Source: JAHJQZ01 sp963675235
Lineage (GTDB): Bacteria; Pseudomonadota; Alphaproteobacteria; Rhizobiales; Devosiaceae
Reading direction: 5' to 3'
NCBI GenBank assembly: GCA_963675235.2
Contig: CAXXFU010000004.1
Coordinates: 1 to 64,000 of the forward strand
DNA length: 64,000 nucleotides
In this document: positions 54,466 to 63,931 of the stretch, piece after piece
Position numbering within the stretch: position 1 is the first letter of the stretch
Layout of the letters: each line of letters begins with the position of its first letter
Made by a program: the position numbers and the translations under genes
Notes under the pieces: generated by a model
Told to the model about the DNA's origin: nothing
Databases searched by the model: none
Seen by the model: the letters and a program-made list of their open reading frames with translations, nothing else

Positions 54466-55332
54466 CTAGATACCGAAGATCGACGCCATGCCGACCCGTT
54501 CGCTGAGACCGGCCATGAAGGCGTCGTCCGGCATCTCGCCAAGCGTCTCGGCAGCGCGGAGTACCGCCGGCAACAGGCCGACATCGCCGACCGAATTGAG
54601 GAAGATGCCCGGGCGGCCGAGCGTCCAGTGCACGGCGGCGCGGATATCGTCCTCGTTTTCCAGCGGCTGGTACCAGGTCGTGGTGTTGTGCGTGACACCG
54701 GCCGCCCACGGGCCGCGCGCGATCGACTTGATGGTCTGGATGGCGACATTGCGCTCCTGGCAGATCCGTACGGTCTCTTCGAAATCCCGGCCATAGGTCT
54801 GGTGCTGGGCGACATACCAGTTCCACGGCATCAGGACAGAATCGAAGTCGAAGCGTTCGAGGCTGCGCTTGTGCATGGCCGCGACGTTCCAGCCGTGACC
54901 AGTCACGCCGATGAAGCGCACTAGGCCTTCTTCGCGCGCCTTGATCGCGGCCTCCAGCGCGCCGCCGGACGACATCGCCTCGTCCCACTCGTTCGGATGG
55001 ATCAGCGCATGCAGCTGGATCAGGTCGAGATGGTCGGTCCTCAGCCGGTCCAGCGAGCGCCGGATTTCGGCATAGGCGCCGTCGAAATCACGCTTGCCCG
55101 TCTTGGTGGCGAGGAAAAAGTCATTGCGGTGACGGTCCATCCACGGACCGACACGGTTTTCCGCGTCGCCGTAATCGGCGGCGACGTCGATGTGGTTGAC
55201 GCCATGTTCAAGCAACAGATCGAGCACGCGATCGGCAACTGACTGATCGACCTCCCCCAGCGCTGCCGCGCCGAAAAGAACGGCCGAACTCTCGTGGCCT
55301 GTGCGGCCGAATGGACGTTTCTCAATTGTCAT
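54466..55332 (-). CDS. Aldo/keto reductase
   Basis: This encodes 288 residues from the ATG at 55332, preceded by GAGGG; a frame to 55464 is possible but lacks a signal. The beta/alpha barrel has VNHIDVAADYGDAENRVG, containing the Asp and Tyr of the tetrad, and FFLATKTGKRD with the catalytic Lys. LDLIQLHALIHP carries His at the usual position. It belongs to a predicted-oxidoreductase AKR group. It is the first gene of the operon leading to larA, with nine bases to the next start. Confidence 0.82.
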   Translation of the reverse strand: MTIEKRPFGRTGHESSAVLFGAAALGEVDQSVADRVLDLLLEHGVNHIDVAADYGDAENRVGPWMDRHRNDFFLATKTGKRDFDGAYAEIRRSLDRLRTDHLDLIQLHALIHPNEWDEAMSSGGALEAAIKAREEGLVRFIGVTGHGWNVAAMHKRSLERFDFDSVLMPWNWYVAQHQTYGRDFEETVRICQERNVAIQTIKSIARGPWAAGVTHNTTTWYQPLENEDDIRAAVHWTLGRPGIFLNSVGDVGLLPAVLRAAETLGEMPDDAFMAGLSERVGMASIFGI

Positions 55333-55718
55333 GGCTGGTTCCCTCTTGTCGTCGCAACGCGCCCGGATTGGTCCGGAGCCAACTGTGCGTTGCTGCGCAG
55401 CGTGCTGTCGTCCGCTCTGGACGCCCGGCTCCCGATCCGGAATCCGGTGACGCGCGTTGTGCAAGTTTGCGGGGGAAAGCCTTTGCGATCAAGCCGTGAT
55501 TTGCATTGCGCGCGGCTCGGTCCGCGATCGGTGCAACAGCACCGGGCCGATTTCCGAGACGCAGGTGTTGCAGCGCCAGGCCATTGGAGACAGGCTGCAG
55601 GTCATTGCGGTTTCGAGGAGGACCTGTATATGTCAGACATTTGACTATGTTGGCGTGTGGTCCGTCCCGGCGGGTCGTGCGCGCCTGTTGCTCCATTCCA
55701 TCGGCTCGGAACGCTGCC
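55333..55718. promoter_or_regulatory. Divergent promoter region between lar operon and alpha-mannosidase gene
   Basis: These 386 bases separate the minus-strand aldo/keto reductase-lar operon from the plus-strand GH38 gene. No gene is supported in it. Promoters for both directions must lie here, but I see no clear -35/-10 pair or operator dyad. Confidence 0.4.
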
Positions 55719-58700
55719 ATGTCCTATCTGTCTGTCGACCAACGTCTGAAGCGCCTCCAGGCCTGGCTCAACGAATATGAACTGTGGACGGTGCGCGCCG
55801 TCGTACCGCTCTCTGACTGGACACTGGACGGGGCGCCGCACGCACTCGGCGCCCCCTGGCCGTCGCTTGCGGGCATGGTCAGTTTCGTGCATCCCGAAAT
55901 CGCAGTTCCGGACGATTGGCCGCGCGACGAGACCCGGCTCGAGCTCGATCTCGGCGGCGAGGGACTGGTGACCGTCGTCGGCCCGGATGGCAGCACGCAT
56001 CAGTACGGGCTCGATCCCAACCACACGCTCTTTCCCGTTCCCGCCGGGGCCCTGTCGGTTTCTGCCGAATGCGTTGCCCGCCTGCCCCAGGGCGTGCCGA
56101 ACCGTGATGCCCGCCTTGCGACTGCCCGGCTGGTCCGCCTCGAACCGCAGCTCATCGATCTTGTCGGTACCGTCAGGCAGGCGCTGGAGCTGGCGCGCGC
56201 CCTCGCCGGCTACGCCACCGACCCGATACCGCATGAGAACTACCATCCCTATCGCAAGCACCCGGACCATTCGCGTCCGCATGAAGTGGTCGAGCCGATG
56301 CTGAGCGTGCTTGAAAAGGCGCTGCGCCATCTGCGCTGGCCGACCGGGACGTCGGCCTATGTCGGCCGCATCGCCATGAGCGCGCGATCTCTGGAAGTCT
56401 GGCAATTGCCGGAAGGCCTTGCCGAAAATCCGGCGCCGCTCGATGACGATGCACGCAAGTCTGTCGGTGAAGCGCTGGTGCTGCTCCGCACCGGATTGAG
56501 AGCCTTGCAGGCGCGTTACCCGCAGACGGGCTCGGTTGCCGTATCCGGTCACGCTCATATCGACCTGGCCTGGCTGTGGCCAATCGCTGAAACGCGCAAC
56601 AAGCTGAGACGCTCGTTCTCGAGCGTCGTCGAGCTGATGGATCGCTATCCCGAATACCGCTTCAACCAGTCGACGGCACAATATTATGCCTGGCTGGAAC
56701 AAGACGATCCTGCCCTTCTCGCCCGCATCACCGACAAGGTCGCCAAGGGGCAGTGGGAGCCGATCGGGGCGATGTGGGTCGAGCCAGACGTCAACATGCC
56801 GACAGGCGAGTCGTTGGTGCGGCAGCTGCTCTACGGCACCCGGAAATTCGATGCCCTGTTCGGCGAGAACGCCCGCACCACCGTAAACTGGCTGCCCGAT
56901 ACCTTCGGGTTCTCCCCGGTTCTGCCGCAGCTCCTGCGCCTTGCCGGCATCGAAGGCGTTTTCACCCACAAGACCAACTGGTCCGAAAAGAACAAGATGG
57001 AGACGGACCTGTTCTGGTTCGAAGGGCTCGACGGCAGTCGCGTCCTGATGCACACCTTCGACAATCCGGGAGGAGGCTACAACGGCCTGCTTGGGGCCCG
57101 CGCCACCATGGAGACATGGCGCAACTACGGCGACAAGGAACAGGTTCCCGAAACGCTCCTGACCTACGGCCACGGTGACGGCGGCGGTGGTCCCGATATC
57201 ACCATGCTCGAAGCCTACCGCCAGATCGCCGATCTTCCGGTCATGCCTTCGGTGCGACAGGTCAATATCTCGGACTGGTACAAGAGCCTGCCCGGTCGCC
57301 TTGAACACGGCAAGGATTTCCCGGTCTGGTCCGGCGAGCTTTACCTGCAATACCATCGCGGAACGCTGACGACGCAGGGGCGCACCAAGTATCTTCATCG
57401 CCGCGCCGAGCGGGCGCTGATCACCGCCGAAGTTCTGGGCGGGCTGGCGCATCTCATCGGCGCCGAGGCACCGAAGTCGCTGGAAGCGGCGTGGCAAACC
57501 GTTCTGCGCAACGAGTTTCACGATATCCTGCCTGGTTCGAGCATCCACGAGGTCTACGACCAGGCTGAAGCCGAACTGCAGCAGGCCATCGATGCCGCGC
57601 GGGAGCAGGCCAGGGCCGAACTGGACAAGCTCGCCGCCAAGGCCGCAACCGATGGCGCGCCAACCGGCATCCTCGCCGTCAACCCCGACCTGTCAGCGCG
57701 ACCGCTGCGCCTCATCTCTGCCCAACCGCTCCCCGGTGGCCAACAGGTTGAAGATGGTTATGTGCTGGCCGGCACGGCAGAGGTTCCTCCCTTGTCGGCG
57801 GCGAGTTTCGCGGCATCCGAACTCAACCCTGCCTCCGGCCTGAGCGTGGCGCCCGATACCATCGAGAACGATTTCGTCCGGGTCGAGATCGGCAGCGACG
57901 GCACGCTTTCCCGCGTTTTCGACAAGCGCGCCGGGCGCGAGTGCCTTGCCGATCGCGGCAACCAGATCTGGGCCTATGCCGACCGCCCACGCGATTTCGA
58001 CGCCTGGGATATCGAACAGGATTACGCCCTTTCCGGTCAGGAAGTGCTGGCCACCGCTCCGGCGGAAATCGTCGAGACCGGTCCGCATCGCGCCGCGCTG
58101 CGGATCAGCCGCAAGTTCGCAAATTCCACAATCATCCAGACGATGCGGTTGTGGTCGAACTCGCCGCGCATCGAAATCAAGACCGATCTCGACTGGCATG
58201 ATCGCAAGATCCTGCTCAAGGCCCGCTTCCCGCTGGCAGTGCGCGCGCCGACGGCTGATTTCGAATGTGCCTTCGGCGTCATTCCCCGGCCGACGATCCG
58301 CAACAATTCGTTCGAGCAGGCGCAATACGAGGTCGCCGCCCATCGCTTTGCCGATCTTTCCGAACCGGGTTTCGGCGTCGCCCTGCTCAACGATGGCAAA
58401 TACGGTCATCACGCTGTCGGCAACGAACTCGGCATTACCCTTCTGCGGTCACCGGTCTATCCGGACCTTCTCGCCGACGAAGGCACACAGAGCTTCACCT
58501 ACGCGCTACTGCCTCATGCCGGCGGCTGGCTGGAAGGCGGTGTTCTGGCCGAGGCCGAAGACCTCAACCAGCCGATGCCGGTCCTGCCCATCGGCGTGGC
58601 ACACGGAAATTGCCTGAGCCCGATCGGACTTGAGGGGGCCACCCTCGGCTTGGGAGGCCTGAAACCCGCCGAAGACGGAAACGGCCTGATCCTGCGCACC

Positions 58701-58859
58701 TATGAACCGGCCGGCGGACGCGGCACGACAGCACTCCACCTCCCCGAAGGCTGGACACTCGGCGAGGAGGTCAACCTGCTCGAAGAACCGCTGGGAGACG
58801 CCGAAACCGGTTTCGGCCCGTTCCAGGTCCATTCCTGGCGACTGGTCCGGACGGATTGA
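55719..58859 (+). CDS. Alpha-mannosidase, glycoside hydrolase family 38
   Basis: This encodes 1046 residues from the ATG at 55719; the open frame extends to 55506 without a better start. The zinc-site motif is H278-A-H280-I-D282 in HAHIDLAWLW. The nucleophile is D394 in WLPDTFGFSP, and TYGHGDGGGGPD (about 484-495) completes the catalytic domain. A middle helical domain and a large beta-sandwich C-domain follow. There is no signal peptide, so it is cytoplasmic and probably degrades imported alpha-mannosides. No transporter gene is beside it. It is divergent from the lar operon. Confidence 0.9.
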   Translation: MSYLSVDQRLKRLQAWLNEYELWTVRAVVPLSDWTLDGAPHALGAPWPSLAGMVSFVHPEIAVPDDWPRDETRLELDLGGEGLVTVVGPDGSTHQYGLDPNHTLFPVPAGALSVSAECVARLPQGVPNRDARLATARLVRLEPQLIDLVGTVRQALELARALAGYATDPIPHENYHPYRKHPDHSRPHEVVEPMLSVLEKALRHLRWPTGTSAYVGRIAMSARSLEVWQLPEGLAENPAPLDDDARKSVGEALVLLRTGLRALQARYPQTGSVAVSGHAHIDLAWLWPIAETRNKLRRSFSSVVELMDRYPEYRFNQSTAQYYAWLEQDDPALLARITDKVAKGQWEPIGAMWVEPDVNMPTGESLVRQLLYGTRKFDALFGENARTTVNWLPDTFGFSPVLPQLLRLAGIEGVFTHKTNWSEKNKMETDLFWFEGLDGSRVLMHTFDNPGGGYNGLLGARATMETWRNYGDKEQVPETLLTYGHGDGGGGPDITMLEAYRQIADLPVMPSVRQVNISDWYKSLPGRLEHGKDFPVWSGELYLQYHRGTLTTQGRTKYLHRRAERALITAEVLGGLAHLIGAEAPKSLEAAWQTVLRNEFHDILPGSSIHEVYDQAEAELQQAIDAAREQARAELDKLAAKAATDGAPTGILAVNPDLSARPLRLISAQPLPGGQQVEDGYVLAGTAEVPPLSAASFAASELNPASGLSVAPDTIENDFVRVEIGSDGTLSRVFDKRAGRECLADRGNQIWAYADRPRDFDAWDIEQDYALSGQEVLATAPAEIVETGPHRAALRISRKFANSTIIQTMRLWSNSPRIEIKTDLDWHDRKILLKARFPLAVRAPTADFECAFGVIPRPTIRNNSFEQAQYEVAAHRFADLSEPGFGVALLNDGKYGHHAVGNELGITLLRSPVYPDLLADEGTQSFTYALLPHAGGWLEGGVLAEAEDLNQPMPVLPIGVAHGNCLSPIGLEGATLGLGGLKPAEDGNGLILRTYEPAGGRGTTALHLPEGWTLGEEVNLLEEPLGDAETGFGPFQVHSWRLVRTD

Positions 58860-58883
58860 CCGGTTCGAGCCTGCAGGCGCGCG

Positions 58884-60182
58884 TCAGGCCGGTGTCGGAG
58901 TCGATACCTTCGTTCCGGGCGCAATGGTCCGGGGCGCGGTGTTGAGCGTTTCGATGGCAAACCCCGCCGCCGCCTTGTACCCGGCCATGAACGCATTGCG
59001 CTCTTCGGCGGGAATGACGTCGTCGATGGTGTCGAACACGCCGCCGCAGCGCTCGTCGACGAGGTTGAGCAGACCGAACGGGCCGGCGCCGCGATTTCTC
59101 AGGATCAGTTCGGACACCGGACCGCAGAGCTTGTCGTCATAGGCCGCGAGCGCTGCTTCCGACACGCCATAGCGGATCATCTCGGCCCCGAGCGTACGGG
59201 CGTCGATGATGGCCTGGCTCGCCCCGTTCGAACCGGTCGGATACATGGCATGTGCCGCATCCCCCATCAGCGCCACAGGGCCGTCGCGCCACGTCGGCAC
59301 CGGATCGCGGTCGATCATCGGGTTCTCATAGGCAATCTCGGCACGATCGATGAGGTCCGGCACATCGATCCAGTCGTAGCGCCAATCGGCAAAGTGGTGG
59401 CGAAACTCCGCTGTCTCAACCGGGCGGAACCAGCCGCTATTGGTCCAGCCACTCTTGTTGTCGACAGTCAGTTCGGCGATCCAGTTGATCGTCGCCAGTC
59501 CGGTCACCGGATCGGTCGGCGAGATCGGGTAGACAACGATACGATGGCGGTGGGTGCCAAGGCCGACAAACGACGACCCGGTGCGGATCGGTTTTGCCCG
59601 CGTCGTTCCCCGCCACATGATGGCGCCGCCCCAGTGGATCGACGGCTGGGTCGGATGCATTCGGGCGCGGATATCGGAATGGATGCCGTCCGCCCCGATC
59701 AGCAGCGCCCCCGTCTCGCTGGTTTTCGTGCCGTCGGCCTGCATGATCTCCGCGGTCACGGCGCCATGACCGTTGATCTGATAGCCCGTCACGCGCTGAC
59801 CGAGCCGGACGCAGTCCTTGCCGGCACGTTCGATCAGCTTGCGGTACAACAGCATGTGGAATTCGCCGCGATGCACGGCATATTGCGGCCAGTTGTAGCC
59901 GGCCAACAGTCCGCGCGGTTCGGAATAGATGTCGTTGCCGTTGAGCCCGACCAGCGCCCATTCCCTGGTAGCGATGCCGACGGTGTCGAGATCTTCCGGC
60001 CCGATGCCGAGATCGTAAAGCTCGCGCACGGCATTGGGCTGGATGTTGATGCCGACGCCAAGCGGCGCCAGCTGGCGCACGGATTCGAAAACCGTGAATG
60101 GAACGCCGATCTCGGAAAGGGTCAGCGCCAGCGCCAGCCCTCCTATGCCGCCGCCGGCAATGAGCACCCTGTTCTCCGCCAC
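58884..60182 (-). CDS. FAD-dependent aromatic-ring monooxygenase-like protein
   Basis: This encodes 432 residues from a GTG at 60182 with GAGGGGGAAAC upstream. It is a class A flavoprotein hydroxylase with three motifs: NRVLIAGGGIGGLALAL (dinucleotide binding, about 4-20), LLIGADGIHSDIR (DG motif) and VALMGDAAHAMYPTGSNG (GD motif). It resembles salicylate and 3-hydroxybenzoate hydroxylases, but the substrate is not evident. It follows the DUF3237 gene by 88 bases on the same strand, suggesting one degradation unit. Confidence 0.85.
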   Translation of the reverse strand: MAENRVLIAGGGIGGLALALTLSEIGVPFTVFESVRQLAPLGVGINIQPNAVRELYDLGIGPEDLDTVGIATREWALVGLNGNDIYSEPRGLLAGYNWPQYAVHRGEFHMLLYRKLIERAGKDCVRLGQRVTGYQINGHGAVTAEIMQADGTKTSETGALLIGADGIHSDIRARMHPTQPSIHWGGAIMWRGTTRAKPIRTGSSFVGLGTHRHRIVVYPISPTDPVTGLATINWIAELTVDNKSGWTNSGWFRPVETAEFRHHFADWRYDWIDVPDLIDRAEIAYENPMIDRDPVPTWRDGPVALMGDAAHAMYPTGSNGASQAIIDARTLGAEMIRYGVSEAALAAYDDKLCGPVSELILRNRGAGPFGLLNLVDERCGGVFDTIDDVIPAEERNAFMAGYKAAAGFAIETLNTAPRTIAPGTKVSTPTPA

Positions 60183-60270
60183 GCCGTTTCCCCCTCGCGC
60201 GTCCCCCTGCCCGGCGGTACATAGACAAACTGTCGCAGCCTGCCAACCCGGCAGCGCCTCGGATATCTGG

Positions 60271-60738
60271 CTAGCCGATGGCGTAAAGGTCAATCTGAAC
60301 GGCGTTCGCGAGCCGTGCCCCGGTGCCGACGAACATCGTCCGGTTGATCCATGCATAGTCGGGATGCGCAGTCTCGAGCCTTGCGGCAGTGCGCATGTAG
60401 TAGGCCTCCGGCAACGTCGGCGTACCGGCGGCGAGCGCCTCCATCACCTCTTTCGGACCATGGCGGAAGCCAAAATCCTTCATCTCGATCAGCGCGCCGT
60501 CGTCGGTTTCGAAGGCATAGCGCGCGTCGAGTTCGGCCACCCCGTCATCGAGAATGGTCTGCCAGTCGGCGCCGAAATCGAGGATCTTGCCGGAGATATG
60601 CGGTCCCTTGACCGAGCCGCCCCGGATCGGGATGACGCGCCGCGTGCCGGTCCGGACCTTGCCGAAGCCGACAGGCTTGGAAAGCGCCACCTCGAACGTG
60701 CAGAAGTAGCTGAGCGTCGGCATGGGCAGCAAACTCAT
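60271..60738 (-). CDS. DUF3237-family protein
   Basis: This encodes 155 residues from the ATG at 60738, preceded by GGAGACACG. The DUF3237 beta-barrel signature is seen in RRVIPIRGGSVKGPHISGKIL, GADWQTI and ARYAFETDDGALIEM. Members are often next to aromatic or steroid degradation genes, function unknown. It precedes the FAD monooxygenase on the same strand, so both are probably co-transcribed from a promoter in 60739-60858. Confidence 0.82.
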   Translation of the reverse strand: MSLLPMPTLSYFCTFEVALSKPVGFGKVRTGTRRVIPIRGGSVKGPHISGKILDFGADWQTILDDGVAELDARYAFETDDGALIEMKDFGFRHGPKEVMEALAAGTPTLPEAYYMRTAARLETAHPDYAWINRTMFVGTGARLANAVQIDLYAIG

Positions 60739-60858
60739 GGGCGTGTCTCCGTGGTCTGACGTGCAGAACTGAAGGAACGGATCGGACGCAGCCGACCCGC
60801 AGGCCGAAGATGTGCCACGGCGCAGTGCGATTGCCAAATGCCGCTGCGCCACCGCGCT

Positions 60859-61512
60859 TCAGGCCGGATCGCCGCTCTCTCCGCCGTCGGCTGCAGAGAA
60901 CGGGAAGGCGTGCAGCATGATCGTGTAATTGCGCGTCCCCGGTGCCGGCTTGCCGTCTCCGACTGGTGCCTTGTGCACCTCTTCCCAGAGAAGGGCGATC
61001 AGCCTGTCCTTGAGCGCCTCCGCCTGATCCGCCGTCAGCGCCATCGTGTAGTCGGAGATATTGGCGGTCTTCTTCCATTCGTCGGGCAGTTCGCCAAACT
61101 GGCTGATGCCACGCTCCATCATCTGCTGATGCTGGCGGAAAACGCCCCGGACCATGTCGATCACCGCGCTCGGCGCACCGCCGCCCTCGGCCGGATCGTC
61201 CTCGGCGGCAACACGGCGGGCCTGCCACCAGCGGTCGCGCTTGTTTCCCAAACCTTCCGCTTCCTCGATCAGCCCGTGCAGCGCGAGCTGGCGCAGGTGG
61301 TAGGACGTCGCCCCCGAATTGAGACCGAGGCGCTTGGCCAGGCCTGTCGCCGTCGCCGGCCCGTCGAAACGCAACATGCCGAGCATGCGCAAACGGTCCG
61401 GATGCGCCATCGCCTTGTAGGCGGTCGCGTCTCCCGCATCGGTGTCCACGGACAGCCGGGCTGCATCCGCGTCGGTTGGGGCGGCTGCCGCGCCGCTGTT
61501 TTTTTCTGCCAT
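60859..61512 (-). CDS. ArsR-type winged-helix transcriptional regulator
   Basis: This encodes 217 residues from the ATG at 61512 with a GGAG box. The DNA-binding domain (about 35-95) has MAHPDRLRMLGMLRFDGPATATGLAKRLGLNSGATSYHLRQLALHGLIE, an ArsR-like HTH. The C-terminal half is charged and helical and lacks the metal-binding cysteines of metalloregulators. It is divergent from the MFS transporter gene, with palindromic repeats between them, so it probably represses that gene. Confidence 0.82.
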   Translation of the reverse strand: MAEKNSGAAAAPTDADAARLSVDTDAGDATAYKAMAHPDRLRMLGMLRFDGPATATGLAKRLGLNSGATSYHLRQLALHGLIEEAEGLGNKRDRWWQARRVAAEDDPAEGGGAPSAVIDMVRGVFRQHQQMMERGISQFGELPDEWKKTANISDYTMALTADQAEALKDRLIALLWEEVHKAPVGDGKPAPGTRNYTIMLHAFPFSAADGGESGDPA

Positions 61513-61577
61513 GGCCACTGGCTCCTGTTCCGTCCTGCCAAGGCTAACACATTGTCCTTCTATCACCGCAAAGTCTT

Positions 61578-61602
61578 TTTTGCAAAATTTTCTTTGCAAA
61601 GA
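61578..61602. promoter_or_regulatory. Paired palindromic operators between ArsR-type and MFS genes
   Basis: TTTTGCAAAA (61578-61587) and TCTTTGCAAAGA (61591-61602) are perfect palindromes whose centres are 14 bases apart, in an AT-rich island. Half copies flank them (GCAAAG at 61568-61573, CTTTG at 61606-61610). A dimeric winged-helix repressor binding this site could control both divergent genes. Confidence 0.6.
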
Positions 61603-61759
61603 TTTCTTTGTGGTTTATAGAAGCCCGAGAAGCGGTTCGGGACGGACTGTCTGGCCCTCACCGCAAGGCACTGCCGCAGGGATGTCTCCCGCGCCGCAGT
61701 CCGACAAACCGAAGACCGGGCACCGGCCCGATCGAATGAGAGCTTCCGAGGAGGCCACG

Positions 61760-63055
61760 ATGGCCAATGTCGCAACACAACGAAATCCGATGATCCGGGT
61801 AATGTCCCTCCCCGACTACCGTCTGCTGTTCACCGGTACCGCCTTGTCGCTACTGGGTGATCAGTTCGCCCTGATCGCCACCCCGTGGCTGGTGCTGCAG
61901 CTCGGCGGCGACGCCATGGCACTGGGGCTGGTCCTGGCCCTGACCGGCCTGCCGCGGGCTGGCTTCATGCTGATCGGTGGCGCCATCACCGACCGCCTGT
62001 CGCCGCGCCTGGTCATGCTCATGTCCGACATCATCCGCCTTGGACTGACCGCTCTGATGGCCATCGCCGTCCTCACCGGCACCATCGAGATCTGGATGGT
62101 GTTCGTGTTCAGTCTCGGTTTCGGCGTGGTCGCCGGTTTCGCCGTCCCGGCCGAGAACGCCATCGTGCCGCTGCTGGTGCGGCGCAGCGAGCTGCAGGCC
62201 GGCAATTCCCTGATGATGGGTGCAGGACAGCTCGCCGGCTTCGTCGGACCGACGCTGGCCGGCATCCTCATCGGCACCTATGCACAATCGCTCGATGGCA
62301 TTGCCTGGGCCTACGGCGCCGACGCGCTGAGCTTCGCCATCTCCGGGCTATGCCTGTTCCTCATCCGCGGTGCCCGGCGCGATCCGGATGCGGCCGCCAG
62401 CGAGTCTGGCGTCTTTTCCTCGATTGCCGAAGCCTTCCACCAGGTCTGGCACGACGACGCCATGCGGCTCGTCTTCCTGATGCTGGCCGCGATCAACTTC
62501 CTTCTCATCGGACCTCTGCTGATCGGCATTCCACTCGTCGCAAGCACACGCCTGCCAGAAGGCGCAGTGGCCTACGGCATGCTGATGTCGGGGTTTGCCG
62601 CCGGCAACCTTGTCGGTTTCATCCTCGCCGGCGCCCTGCCGCGCCCCGGTGGCGTTGTCATCAAGGGCGTGGTCCTCGCGGTAATGACAGGGTTCGGTTT
62701 CGTTGTCGCCATATTCGGCTTCATTCCCTCCACCGCCATCGATTTCTGCATGATGCTCGTCCTCGGGTCGGGCAACGGCTACCTGGCCATCCTGCTCTAC
62801 ACCTGGATGCAGACGCGCACGCCTCGGCAGATGCTCGGACGGGTCATGAGTTTACTCATGTTCGCCAATACCGGACTGGTGCCGGTTTCCCAGGCCCTGT
62901 CAGGCGCCGCCAGCAAATGGAACCTCGACCTGATGCTGATCATCGCCGGCGGGCTTGCCCTGCTGGTCACCGCCTGGGCCGCCACCCGGCCGGAACTGAC
63001 CGAGTTCAGCGACAGCCTCGCCCAAGCCCCTGACACCGCTCCGGAAGGACTCTGA
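61760..63055 (+). CDS. Major facilitator superfamily transporter
   Basis: This encodes 431 residues from the ATG at 61760 after GAGGAGGCCACG. Twelve membrane helices are expected. The loop 2-3 motif is GGAITDRLSPRLVM. The fold resembles the enterobactin-exporter-like MFS group (DUF894-type), proteins that export drugs or siderophore-like compounds. It is divergent from the ArsR-type regulator, the usual pairing for an inducible exporter, and its stop is followed one base later by the protease gene. Confidence 0.85.
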   Translation: MANVATQRNPMIRVMSLPDYRLLFTGTALSLLGDQFALIATPWLVLQLGGDAMALGLVLALTGLPRAGFMLIGGAITDRLSPRLVMLMSDIIRLGLTALMAIAVLTGTIEIWMVFVFSLGFGVVAGFAVPAENAIVPLLVRRSELQAGNSLMMGAGQLAGFVGPTLAGILIGTYAQSLDGIAWAYGADALSFAISGLCLFLIRGARRDPDAAASESGVFSSIAEAFHQVWHDDAMRLVFLMLAAINFLLIGPLLIGIPLVASTRLPEGAVAYGMLMSGFAAGNLVGFILAGALPRPGGVVIKGVVLAVMTGFGFVVAIFGFIPSTAIDFCMMLVLGSGNGYLAILLYTWMQTRTPRQMLGRVMSLLMFANTGLVPVSQALSGAASKWNLDLMLIIAGGLALLVTAWAATRPELTEFSDSLAQAPDTAPEGL

Positions 63056-63056
63056 A

Positions 63057-63914
63057 ATGACCTCCCAATCCACACTTAGCGCTGCGCGCCTTGCTCATCC
63101 GCTCGCCTTCGTCCTGTTCGTCTTCGTCTGGAGCTGGAGTTTCTGGCTGACAACGATCTTCATCGGCACCGGCACGACGACGTCCGGCGGCCTGGTCCTC
63201 GCCCTCATCGGCCTTCTCGGCCCGATGATCGGCGGCATCCTGTTCACATACCTGACCCGCGATCGTGCATGGCGGCGCGACTACTGGCGGCGCCTTGTCG
63301 ATCCGCGCCGCTTCAGGGGCCGCTGGTATCTGGCGATCTTCCTGCTGGTGCCGGTGCTGATGGGCCTGACCGCCCTGATCGATCTGGCAACCGGAGGCGC
63401 CATCGCGCCCTATCAGGCGCGCTTTGTTGAGATGTTTGGCGACCTGGCCGGCTTGCCCATGCTCCTGCTCGCCGTCATGCTCATCGGCCCCCTGCCTGAG
63501 GAGTTCGGCTGGCATGGCTACCTGCTCGACCGGTTGCAGGAACGACGCGGCGCTGTCACCGCAGCTATCCAGCTCGGCTTCATCTGGGCCGCATGGCACC
63601 TGCCGTTGTTCTTCATTCCGGGTACGTACCAGTTCGAGCAGGGTGCCTTCTCGATCTGGTTCTGGACATTCATGATCGCCATCGTGCCGCTCGAGGTGGT
63701 GATGGCCTGGATCTACAACAACACCAACCGCTCGACCCTGGCGATCGTGCTATTCCATTTCTCGGTGGTTGTGACCTGCAACCTGCTGAACGCCACGCCC
63801 GGCGCCAACATCATCTCGACCGCATTGTGGTTCGTCGCTGCCTTTGCGGTGACACGCATGCCGATGAACGGTCGCGGGCCCGCCTCGCATCAATTGGTTC
63901 AGCAGGGCGGCTGA
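63057..63914 (+). CDS. CPBP-family intramembrane metalloprotease
   Basis: This encodes 285 residues with about eight membrane helices. The CPBP (Abi) active-site set is visible: E148-E149 in PEEFGWHGY and H181 in WAAWHLP, with a further His in VLFHFSVV. These are intramembrane endopeptidases like Rce1. It starts one base after the MFS stop, so the two are co-expressed, and it may act on the exporter or its substrate. Confidence 0.85.
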   Translation: MTSQSTLSAARLAHPLAFVLFVFVWSWSFWLTTIFIGTGTTTSGGLVLALIGLLGPMIGGILFTYLTRDRAWRRDYWRRLVDPRRFRGRWYLAIFLLVPVLMGLTALIDLATGGAIAPYQARFVEMFGDLAGLPMLLLAVMLIGPLPEEFGWHGYLLDRLQERRGAVTAAIQLGFIWAAWHLPLFFIPGTYQFEQGAFSIWFWTFMIAIVPLEVVMAWIYNNTNRSTLAIVLFHFSVVVTCNLLNATPGANIISTALWFVAAFAVTRMPMNGRGPASHQLVQQGG

Positions 63915-63931
63915 CGTTTCCGCCGGCTCCC

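Noticed and set aside
52096..54924. 942-aa plus-strand frame opposite larC and larA
   Set aside because: It is opposite two recognised lar genes with complete motifs. No domain is seen in the plus-strand product.
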